Shown here: piece after piece, positions 34,981-41,724 of the stretch
Numbering within the stretch: position 1 is the stretch's first letter
How the letters are laid out: the number at the start of each line of letters is the position of its first letter
Origin: Thermoplasmatales archaeon
GTDB lineage: Archaea; Thermoplasmatota; E2; DHVEG-1
DNA length: 41,920 nucleotides
Direction of reading: 5' to 3'
NCBI GenBank assembly: GCA_030672305.1
Contig: DAOVGR010000011.1
Span: 1 to 41,920, forward strand
Position numbers and translations under genes: made by a program
The notes under the pieces: model-generated
Told to the model about the DNA's origin: nothing
Seen by the model: the letters and a program-made list of their open reading frames with translations, nothing else
Database searches by the model: none

Positions 34981-35949
34981 ATACTTGAAAGTTGTTGCCT
35001 TGTTGTAGTACTTGTAATTATTATCTTAATCGTTTTGTGGTTCCTCTCTAAGGAAAACGCAGAGAAGCACAAAAAGATATATAAATCAGAAGGAAAAAAA
35101 ATGGCAAAATATTATACAAGACATCAAAGCCTCAAACATATTTGGTATCAAAGATACAACACACGTTCATCATCCAGAGATGATGGAGTAGTGCCATGGT
35201 ATGAACAAAAAGCCTTTAAATCAGATGCATGGGCTGCAGGTTGCGAAGCAGCATGGAATCAATTGATGGAAGAGCGCGAATCTCTCTACAACAACGAGAA
35301 TATTGCAAAAGCAGAAATAATAGATATTGAAACTACAAAGGCAGGGAGTGCCAAACTATGGGTTAATGTTGACAACCCTTATGCTGAAAAGTGGGATTGT
35401 GGAGATGTCAACAAAGTAACTATAAGAAAAAATAAGGAAAATCTTTTTATGGCAAACTATGGTAAACCTGAAATTGGAAAGGTTATATTTGTTACGTTAG
35501 AAGTTTATACAAGAGGAGGAAATACAGGTTTTAGTTATAAAATTAAATATGATAAACCTAATTTAGGTTATAATAAAAAGGAAGGTGAAAAAATCAGTAG
35601 TGGTTTTCATTATGCTTTAGACCCGGATAAAGTAGTCCAAAAAGTAACAGTTGGTTGTCCTGTTTGTAGAGAACCAATGAATTTTAATGTAAATATCACT
35701 GAACCATTGGGAAAATTCGTTAAGACATGTTCAAAATGTGGTTCGGAATTTGATATAGATTTAAGCAAATCTAAACCATGGATTTGTGATGTTTGTGGAG
35801 AAGAATTTCGTATAAAGGAAGAAGCCGAAGAACATAGGAAGACAACACATAAAGAGGAGGAATCTGAACCGTCTAAGTATTGTGAGAAATGTGGTAACAA
35901 ATTGAACAATACTGCAAATTATTGTCCAAAGTGTGGAAATAAAATTTGA
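34981..35949 (+). CDS. membrane-anchored zinc-ribbon/zinc-finger protein, probable ATA start
   Basis: Up to 322 aa. Following GAGGGAGG by 7 bases, an in-frame ATA (34981) gives [M]LESCCLVVVLVIIILIVLW, a membrane anchor, then K-E-N-A-E-K-H-K-K. A more conventional ATG at 35101 (MAKYYTRHQSLKHIWYQ, with AGAAGGA 7 bases before it) would give a soluble 282-aa form; TTG 35035 is a third choice. The middle domain resembles an OB-like fold. The C-terminus has C-P-V-C ... C-S-K-C, a C2H2-type C-D-V-C-G-E-E-F ... H-R-K-T-T-H, and a final C-E-K-C-G ... C-P-K-C-G ribbon. Probably nucleic-acid binding; role unknown. Confidence 0.65.
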   Translation: MLESCCLVVVLVIIILIVLWFLSKENAEKHKKIYKSEGKKMAKYYTRHQSLKHIWYQRYNTRSSSRDDGVVPWYEQKAFKSDAWAAGCEAAWNQLMEERESLYNNENIAKAEIIDIETTKAGSAKLWVNVDNPYAEKWDCGDVNKVTIRKNKENLFMANYGKPEIGKVIFVTLEVYTRGGNTGFSYKIKYDKPNLGYNKKEGEKISSGFHYALDPDKVVQKVTVGCPVCREPMNFNVNITEPLGKFVKTCSKCGSEFDIDLSKSKPWICDVCGEEFRIKEEAEEHRKTTHKEEESEPSKYCEKCGNKLNNTANYCPKCGNKI

Positions 35950-36062
35950 AAGGGCCCAAGGAAAAATTTATCAATAAATTTATTTCGTTTTAATTTTACT
36001 CAGAAAGGATTTTCAAATAAACGGCAATTATTTGAATCTAAATTTCTCTTCAAGACAAAAGT

Positions 36063-36090
36063 AGAGGTTTTTAACACCTCTTTTATTTGA
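36063..36090 (+). terminator. hairpin terminator with T tract
   Basis: AGAGGT (36063-36068) pairs with ACCTCT (36076-36081), followed by TTTATTT. It lies 114 bases after the zinc-finger gene and is probably the end of the element's rightward transcripts. The rest of 35950-36289 is AT-rich with no supported gene. Confidence 0.5.
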
Positions 36091-36289
36091 TAGCTTCTTC
36101 AGCTACCCTCTTTTTTTCTTTTTTTGGTTTTTCTCCTTATTATTAATATATGGATTGTAAATAAAAAAATCTGACAACGAAGCAACCTATGGGTATACAT
36201 CTATATATCCCCCCAAAGTTGTTTTTTGTCGACAATAGACGAAAAAAGGACTGGGGATGTTTTATGACGAAATCGTACATAGCATTTCA

Positions 36290-36332
36290 ACCATATATTG
36301 TAAACCATGTTTACTGTTTACCATATATTGTA
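36290..36332. promoter_or_regulatory. direct repeats around a palindrome near the right attachment site
   Basis: ACCATATATTGTA occurs at 36290-36302 and 36320-36332, 30 bases apart (about three helical turns). Between them is the perfect inverted repeat GTAAAC-CAT-GTTTAC (36300-36314). It lies 117 bases inside the right attachment site. It could be integrase arm sites, an origin for the D5 helicase, or a repressor operator. Confidence 0.45.
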
Positions 36333-36446
36333 CAAATAATTTTGAGAAATAGGGGTTTTACAAATATATTAATCGTTTTATAATAGTAAGCTCTATCTGT
36401 TAGAGGTTTTTCCTAAAATCTTAATTAAAATGGGTTTAATTATAAA

Positions 36447-36590
36447 CTAAACATTTAAACTGGGTTTAATCTCATCAATTTCATCCTCATTTGAAGAAAT
36501 ATCTACAATTTTTAAAGCTGTATATAATACTCCAATAACAGCAATAAAGATTACAATACTGTAAATAATTAATTTTAGTTTAGGACTCAC
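36447..36590 (-). pseudogene. transglutaminase-like gene, 5' part (membrane anchor)
   Basis: 47 codons from a GTG (36590): V-S-P-K-L-K, then LIIYSIVIFIAVIGVLYTAL (signal anchor), an acidic stretch, and I-K-P-S-L-N-V immediately before a TAG formed by element DNA (36447-36449). A TATA-like TTTAATAG lies about 25 bases upstream, consistent with a leaderless GTG start. It continues in the 3' part at 23506, where the same seven residues lead on to L-R-A-E-V-N-R. Excision of the element would restore one frame of about 273 codons. Confidence 0.82.
36449..36470. other. attachment site, right (22-bp direct repeat)
   Basis: Perfect copy of 23485-23506. TGGGTTTAAT occurs a second time just inside the element (36431-36440), as expected for an extra integrase-binding half-site. 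Confidence 0.88.
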
Positions 36591-36684
36591 AAAATTATAA
36601 AAGAAAAATCAATCTATTAAATTTACCTTTTTAATGAAAACATTTAAACCAGTTCAAGGGATTTCTAATATTGGTGGATGGGTA

Positions 36685-37644
36685 ATGAAAATAGATGTAA
36701 CAAAGCTTATTCATAATCTTGATTCTAAAGAAATAAATGTTCTTCTTAAATTGTATTATTATCAGGAGGGAGTTGCTAAAAGTTCTTATGATTTTGGAGA
36801 AGAAATCATTAATAATTTAACTGATAAAAATCTGATTTCTATAAATATTGAATCGAATGAAAATATCTTAGGTCTAACAGATTATGGTCTCAGTGTCTGT
36901 GGAACGGTGATGTTTACTAGAGTAAATGAAAACTCAAAACAATTTCAAAAGGAAATTCAAAATTTACCAGAAAGAGCTATTGCTTGTTTTATTAACAGGA
37001 TTTTATGGAAGGATGAAGCTATCAAAGAAAATGGTTTTATCGATCCAATTACAGATCAGTATTCATATAATGAAAACCTATGGTATGAAAGTGTTTTATT
37101 AAAAGATGAAAGAATAGGTAATGCACTTGAGCAATTCTATAACATTCTTGAAAATTTAAATTTTATAGAAAATAACAATGGACAAAGATGGTGTTTACCA
37201 GAAGTTGAAAATTTCCTTAAAAATGAGTATAAAAAAATAATGGATCTAACCTGGGCTGAGGAGGATTCGTTGAAATATTACTTCTTTTTCTATGTATATG
37301 CCCAAGAGCAGAAAAACTTGATAAATTTTTCAGGAAATGGAGAGGAATATCGATCAATGTTTTATGGTGATGAAATAAATCCAACAGATTACTTGTTTTC
37401 ATCTAATAGGTCAGATCCAAGAATTCTACTTTCATCTCTTGGTTTAAGTGAAAAACGTATAATAGGTTTCTTAGAAGAAATGCAAGATAAAGGAATTGTT
37501 GGTGAAAGGTATTATCCATTATCTTCGTCTTCATTTTTTAGTGATGATGAGAAGATATTTGTAATAAAGGATATTAAAAGCTATATGGATTATATTAAAA
37601 AACAGTTCTTGACCCCTATTGTTGATTCATTGCTAGGTCAGTAA
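36685..37644 (+). CDS. hypothetical protein with winged-helix-like N-terminus
   Basis: About 319 aa from ATG 36685. An upstream ATG at 36634 lies in front of a TATA-like ACATTTAAAC (36641-36650), and GGTGGATGGG precedes 36685. The N-terminal 75 residues (H-N-L-D-S-K-E-I-N-V-L-L-K-L-Y-Y-Y ... L-T-D-Y-G-L) look like a marR/archaeal winged helix. The rest is acidic and helical with no known motif. It lies just outside the element, divergent from the anchor part of the split gene. Function unknown. Confidence 0.6.
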   Translation: MKIDVTKLIHNLDSKEINVLLKLYYYQEGVAKSSYDFGEEIINNLTDKNLISINIESNENILGLTDYGLSVCGTVMFTRVNENSKQFQKEIQNLPERAIACFINRILWKDEAIKENGFIDPITDQYSYNENLWYESVLLKDERIGNALEQFYNILENLNFIENNNGQRWCLPEVENFLKNEYKKIMDLTWAEEDSLKYYFFFYVYAQEQKNLINFSGNGEEYRSMFYGDEINPTDYLFSSNRSDPRILLSSLGLSEKRIIGFLEEMQDKGIVGERYYPLSSSSFFSDDEKIFVIKDIKSYMDYIKKQFLTPIVDSLLGQ

Positions 37645-37748
37645 ACAATTCGGTTATACAGTTGGTTTTTTCATATTTAAATTTGTCTTTTTTACTTTTT
37701 GAAATTATGACACGATAGTTTTATATACAGTAACTGAGAGATTATATC

Positions 37749-37796
37749 ATGTCAATATATGACAATATGAAGGATGGTGGGAAAAAATATGGATAA
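37749..37796 (+). CDS. 15-codon micro-ORF upstream of the 25-aa peptide
   Basis: MSIYDNMKDGGKKYG. A TTTTATATA box (about 37719-37727) lies at the right distance for transcription to start at or near this ATG, giving a leaderless message. Its last codons overlap the start of the next micro-ORF, and its own GGTGGG codons act as that ORF's ribosome binding site. It may be a coupling leader rather than a functional peptide. Confidence 0.35.
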   Translation: MSIYDNMKDGGKKYG

Positions 37797-37866
37797 AATA
37801 ATGGTTGCAGGAGCTATCGCAGGTGCAATAGTTGCAGCATCAACATGGGTCATGCCTTCGTTATAG
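37789..37866 (+). CDS. 25-aa hydrophobic peptide
   Basis: MDKIMVAGAIAGAIVAASTW, then VMPSL. The Ala/Gly-rich hydrophobic core has a charged N-terminus, preceded by GGTGGG 7 bases away. It is short, well led and adjacent to a regulator and a RiPP-type radical SAM gene, so it may be a modified peptide precursor, a membrane micropeptide or a toxin. No known family is recognised. Confidence 0.45.
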   Translation: MDKIMVAGAIAGAIVAASTWVMPSL

Positions 37867-37909
37867 AACCATAATTATTTTTTTTTTAATATTTTTAACT
37901 TTTAGGTAA

Positions 37910-38884
37910 TTAAAAGATATCTGGCATACATTGTATTTTGTGAAAATCATCTATTATAAGAAATGATTGTTTTTTTATTGCCTGAGAAAATTTTGAATTA
38001 ATTTCTTCCAATATTTTCATCAATTCATCAAAATTTTTTACAACTAATTCAGGTTCTAAATCAGCCCACCCGATAGTAATATTCATAAACTCCATGTAAG
38101 ATTTTGTTTTTAAATAGTCAAAAATTGGTTTCTTTAATCTATGATCTTTCAGATGAATATCTACCTTAAATTTTTGAAGATTCAATTTTGATAGATCTAT
38201 ATTTACACGAAATGCTTCGATTACATTATTTTTAATAAGATTTTTAATCCGATAATTTACACTTTGTGAAGATAAATCTAGAATATCAGCAAGTTCTATA
38301 AGAGGGGCACGCGCATTTACTGCTAATTCGTTTAAAAGTTTATAATCAGTTTCATCTATTTCAACAGATTTTCCTCCACAATTCATTTTACAAATTAATC
38401 TATTATTTTGATTAGTTTCTCCAGATAATAAATATGATTTTTTATAAACCTCAGATAGAATATAAATAGAAAGAGTAAATTTTTCAAAATAATCCTCAAA
38501 CTTATCTAAAGTATTATCCCAAAATTGATAAAATTCGAAAATATCTTTTACCCATATGACAACAGATAAATCAACTTCACTTTTTATTGAAGCTACAACC
38601 CAGGAATTTTTATAATCAATAAAATATTGTAATATTTCCTCTTTTATTTCTTGGTTCACATATTGGAAGTTTATATAAATTCTGAAAACATTATATCCAA
38701 GTTTAAAGGTATTTATCACCGCATAATAGTTTTTTATAATTCCTTCTTCTTGAAGTTTTTTTATTCTATAAGCAACAACATCTCTTTTTAAACCGACTTT
38801 TTTACCTATTTGAGCATTAGATTGTCTACAATTTAAATCTAATTCATACAAAATTTTTCTATCTTTTTGATCAATTTTATACAT
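37910..38884 (-). CDS. double-module Lrp/AsnC-family regulator
   Basis: 324 aa with two complete Lrp units. The first HTH is I-D-Q-K-D-R-K-I-L-Y-E-L-D-L-N-C-R-Q-S-N-A-Q-I-G, with E-E-G-I-I-K-N-Y-Y-A-V-I-N and a RAM-like half. The second HTH starts near 175 (I-D-E-T-D-Y-K-L-L-N-E-L-A-V-N-A-R-A-P-L-I-E-L-A) with N-V-I-E-A-F-R-V-N-I-D. A C-K-M-N-C pair links them. It is divergent from the radical SAM gene with about 100 bases between starts, so it probably controls that gene and possibly the micro-ORFs. Effector unknown. Confidence 0.82.
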   Translation of the reverse strand: MYKIDQKDRKILYELDLNCRQSNAQIGKKVGLKRDVVAYRIKKLQEEGIIKNYYAVINTFKLGYNVFRIYINFQYVNQEIKEEILQYFIDYKNSWVVASIKSEVDLSVVIWVKDIFEFYQFWDNTLDKFEDYFEKFTLSIYILSEVYKKSYLLSGETNQNNRLICKMNCGGKSVEIDETDYKLLNELAVNARAPLIELADILDLSSQSVNYRIKNLIKNNVIEAFRVNIDLSKLNLQKFKVDIHLKDHRLKKPIFDYLKTKSYMEFMNITIGWADLEPELVVKNFDELMKILEEINSKFSQAIKKQSFLIIDDFHKIQCMPDIF

Positions 38885-38987
38885 TTTTACGATATGTTAA
38901 ACAATTAATGCATATTTTATGATTTTTATTATCAAAATCAATATAGTTAAATATTTAAGTGGAAATCTGATTGAATTAAAAATAAGG

Positions 38988-40904
38988 ATGGGTATGCAAG
39001 ATAGTAAAAAATTATTACTAGTTTCAATGCCTTTTGCAGAAACAAGTATTCCTTCTATACAATTAGCACTTTTAGAGGCATATTTAAAAGAAAGAAATGT
39101 TAGCATCAAAACTAAGCATTTATATCTAAATACAGCAGAAATCTATGGACTAAACAATTATAATTTTTTAATTAATAATCCAAATGATTCATACATCGTT
39201 CAACTATCATTTTCAAAGTATCTCTTTCCAGATCATTGGGCGAAAAATCTAGAAAAAATTCGATATTTTTATGATAATATTATTGCAACTAATCAAAAGT
39301 ATAAAGAAACTCTACCTTTTGAAAATTATCTAGAAAAAACTGACAAATTTTTTTCATATGCAATACATCCTTTCAATTGGGAGAAATTTGATATTATTGG
39401 ATTTACACTTAATTATGGACAAATTCTTCCTTCACTTGCTATTTCAAAAAAAATAAAAGAAAAATTTCCTGAAAAAACTATTGTTTTTGGTGGAAGTTCA
39501 ACTATAAATGAACTTGGAAAAAGAGTATTAAAGACCTTTGACTGGATAGATTTTATAATCTCTGGTGAAGGTGAGGAATCATTATTTTTACTTACTAAAT
39601 ATAATCAAGATTATAACTCAATTCCTGGTTTGATTTATAGAAAAAACAATGATATAGTTTGCAATAAAAATGATACCTTTACTGACATAAACAATCTTCC
39701 CTACCCAGATTTTCAATCATATTTTCAGGAATTAAGCATAATATCTGATGAAGTACAACAATACAATGCACTATACGGTAGACTTCCAATAGAGCTTTCT
39801 CGAGGATGCTGGTGGAATAATTGTACTTTCTGTAACATTTCTGCATATCATAAAAAATATCGTGAGAAAACAGTAGATCGTTTTGTTGAAGAATTGAATT
39901 TTCTATCTGAAAAATATAAAAATTTAACATTTCAAGTAATTGGAAATACCTTGCCTCAGCGAGATTACAAAAAATTATGTGAAAAAATAATTTCACTTGG
40001 AAAGGATTATAATTTGTTCATTGAAGCAAGAGCAGGACAGTTAAATAATGATGATTACACACTCTTGAAAAAGGCAGGTTTTTGTAATATACAAACTGGA
40101 ATTGAGGCTTTTTCCTCAAATTATCTTAAAAAAATGAACAAGGGTGTAAAAGTAATTGACAATATTGCTGCATTAAAATACTCAAAAGAAAATGGTATTT
40201 TTAACAACTTTAACTTAATTGTTAATTATCCTAATGAAGAACACATTGATTTTCTAGAAACAATTCACAACATTGAGTTTATAAAAGACTATCTTGATCC
40301 ACCTCAAATAAGCCAATTTGTTGTTGGATATGATAGTCCAATTTATAAAAATCTTGAAAAGTTCAATATTGAAAAATTGGATTACAAAATAATTGATACT
40401 TTAATGTATCCTCCTGAGATTTTAGAAGGAAATTTCTTCTTTTTTAACCAATTTAAAAGAAAAAATGAAATAAAAGAAAATAAGTGGAATAAGCTTGTTT
40501 TAGATTGGAAAGAAGGTCTTGAAAACAGAGAAATAAATGCCGTAAAAAGAAAAACAACCATTGAAAAACTAATCTTTTACTATATTGACGGTCAATCATA
40601 TCTAAAAATATATGATAATAGAAACAGTGAAAATGTTATGATATATGTATTAAATCAACAAGAAAGAGATATTATCCTTGCTTGTAAAAATGTTATATCT
40701 TATGATAAACTAAAAGAAAAGCTATCAAATATCTCTGAAAATGAACTAAAAAATATGTTAAAGATTTTTGTTGAAGCAGGAATCATCTTTGAAGAAGATG
40801 ATTGTTATCTATCTCTTCCTTTAAGTTACAGTAAGATTATAGGGAATTATAATAAAGAAAAAACAAATGAACAATTAAAAAAGACAATAAGTCAATTTGG
40901 ATAA
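38988..40904 (+). CDS. B12-binding radical SAM protein, RiPP-maturation (rSAM_ocin_1-like) type
   Basis: About 638 aa. ATG 38988 (or 38994) is chosen because an AAGGATGG and a TATA box (about 38948-38955) precede it; the open frame extends to 38919 without support. The N-terminus LLLVSMPFAETSIPSIQLAL is the hallmark opening of B12-binding RiPP-maturation radical SAM proteins, with I-V-F-G-G-S-S and I-S-G-E-G-E-E closing the cobalamin domain. The cluster motif is S-R-G-C-W-W-N-N-C-T-F-C-N (spacing Cx4CxxC rather than Cx3CxxC). The end (...E-A-G-I-I-F-E-E-D-D-C-Y-L-S-L-P-L) resembles a PqqD-like peptide-recognition winged helix. A peptide C-methyl or related radical modification is expected. 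Confidence 0.8.
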   Translation: MGMQDSKKLLLVSMPFAETSIPSIQLALLEAYLKERNVSIKTKHLYLNTAEIYGLNNYNFLINNPNDSYIVQLSFSKYLFPDHWAKNLEKIRYFYDNIIATNQKYKETLPFENYLEKTDKFFSYAIHPFNWEKFDIIGFTLNYGQILPSLAISKKIKEKFPEKTIVFGGSSTINELGKRVLKTFDWIDFIISGEGEESLFLLTKYNQDYNSIPGLIYRKNNDIVCNKNDTFTDINNLPYPDFQSYFQELSIISDEVQQYNALYGRLPIELSRGCWWNNCTFCNISAYHKKYREKTVDRFVEELNFLSEKYKNLTFQVIGNTLPQRDYKKLCEKIISLGKDYNLFIEARAGQLNNDDYTLLKKAGFCNIQTGIEAFSSNYLKKMNKGVKVIDNIAALKYSKENGIFNNFNLIVNYPNEEHIDFLETIHNIEFIKDYLDPPQISQFVVGYDSPIYKNLEKFNIEKLDYKIIDTLMYPPEILEGNFFFFNQFKRKNEIKENKWNKLVLDWKEGLENREINAVKRKTTIEKLIFYYIDGQSYLKIYDNRNSENVMIYVLNQQERDIILACKNVISYDKLKEKLSNISENELKNMLKIFVEAGIIFEEDDCYLSLPLSYSKIIGNYNKEKTNEQLKKTISQFG

Positions 40905-40984
40905 ATTCCCTTTTTTGCATTTTTACACAAAAAATTTATATTCTATAGTTAAGAAATATTTATATGGTGGTGAGGATGAGTTGG

Positions 40985-41275
40985 ATGGTTTTAGTTCGTA
41001 AGTGGATAATAGTACTGGTGATTTTTTGTCTTCTTGGAACTATTACACTTGCATGCGAATCTTATGAACCAGAAGAAAAATGTTACGAAGAAGAAAAAGA
41101 GGAAATTATAGTTGAAGAGAAAGTTGATTCTCCAACACAATCAGTGTCAGGTATTACAGAATCAAAATGGTTCATAATCCTGGATAAATTAATTGAGCGA
41201 TATCCTATAATTGAACGAATAATAGAGCGGATATTTCAATGGATTTTTAATAATCTTTTAGGTATGGATTATTAA
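40985..41275 (+). CDS. small secreted acidic protein with ERYP-type C-terminal tail
   Basis: About 96 aa from ATG 40985 (GGTGGTGAGG just upstream; two earlier ATGs lie in or before that site). Signal peptide MVLVRKWIIVLVIFCLLGTI, ending near T-L-A-C. An acidic Glu-rich middle follows (Y-E-P-E-E-K-C-Y-E-E-E-K-E-E), then ILDKLIERYPIIERIIERIF, the same tail type as in the PKD proteins. It has no PKD or other domain, so it is nearly just signal, linker and tail. It lies 80 bases after the radical SAM gene, probably in one transcription unit. It could be a substrate of that enzyme or an anchor protein (inference). Confidence 0.6.
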   Translation: MVLVRKWIIVLVIFCLLGTITLACESYEPEEKCYEEEKEEIIVEEKVDSPTQSVSGITESKWFIILDKLIERYPIIERIIERIFQWIFNNLLGMDY

Positions 41276-41321
41276 TTTCCTTAATTCTCTCTTCTTATTT
41301 TTTTTGTTAATTTTTTTAGTA

Positions 41322-41579
41322 CTAACTAGATTTAGTTGAATAGTTTTTTTTAAATAAATGATAGATAAAAACTGAAACTATAATGTAGAATATTATAAGA
41401 AGAATACTAAGAATTTGATAATAATTGTGAAATGGTAATTTTTGCCATAAATCAAGACTATCACCCCGGATAAAAAATAATACAATTAATACGGCGCCAA
41501 AAAAAGTTGTAAAAAGTATATATCTTTTTTTGAATTGATTATAATTAGTTGCTTTTAAAGGATATTTGATTTTTCCCAT
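41322..41579 (-). CDS. small two-helix membrane protein, 85 aa
   Basis: MGKIKYPLKATNYNQFKKRY, then two hydrophobic helices (I-L-F-T-T-F-F-G-A-V-L-I-V-L-F-F-I and I-L-S-I-L-L-I-I-F-Y-I-I-V-S-V-F) and a basic tail. No motif is recognised. It faces the small secreted protein gene tail to tail, and its start is 50 bases from the insertion-sequence end. Confidence 0.5.
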   Translation of the reverse strand: MGKIKYPLKATNYNQFKKRYILFTTFFGAVLIVLFFIRGDSLDLWQKLPFHNYYQILSILLIIFYIIVSVFIYHLFKKNYSTKSS

Positions 41580-41629
41580 ATTTCATTCCAACTCCCATTA
41601 AATTAAATTGTTTAATTTATTATGAAATA

Positions 41630-41651
41630 GGGGTTACACCCCTATAACCCC
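41630..41651. repeat. imperfect-palindrome hairpin at the IS end
   Basis: GGGGTTA (41630-41636) pairs with TAACCCC (41645-41651) around an 8-base loop. Subterminal hairpins of this kind are the recognition sites of single-strand TnpA transposases, so this marks the element's end. Confidence 0.7.
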
Positions 41652-41724
41652 ATTCCGCCTTCGCTTCCTCGACAAGCTCTCCGCCCCTCTGGGGCTCCGG
41701 TCTTGCCGTATCCCCGCTTGGCGG

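Larger units (their letters stand above)
23485..36470. mobile_element. integrated element of about 12.96 kb
   Basis: The boundaries are a 22-bp perfect direct repeat (23485-23506 and 36449-36470), and the host gene is split exactly there. Contents in order: tyrosine integrase 58 bases from the left repeat, RHH regulators, a D5/SF3 helicase operon with zinc-ribbon microproteins, a secreted-protein cargo, small leader-led genes, and a noncoding right end with repeats and a palindrome. No capsid, portal or conjugation gene is recognised, so a plasmid-like integrative element and an unfamiliar virus are both possible. Confidence 0.88.

Noticed and set aside
36189..36383. Plus-strand open frame of 64 codons near the right end of the element
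   Set aside because: No ribosome binding site, composition typical of noncoding AT-rich DNA, and it runs through the direct repeats and palindrome.
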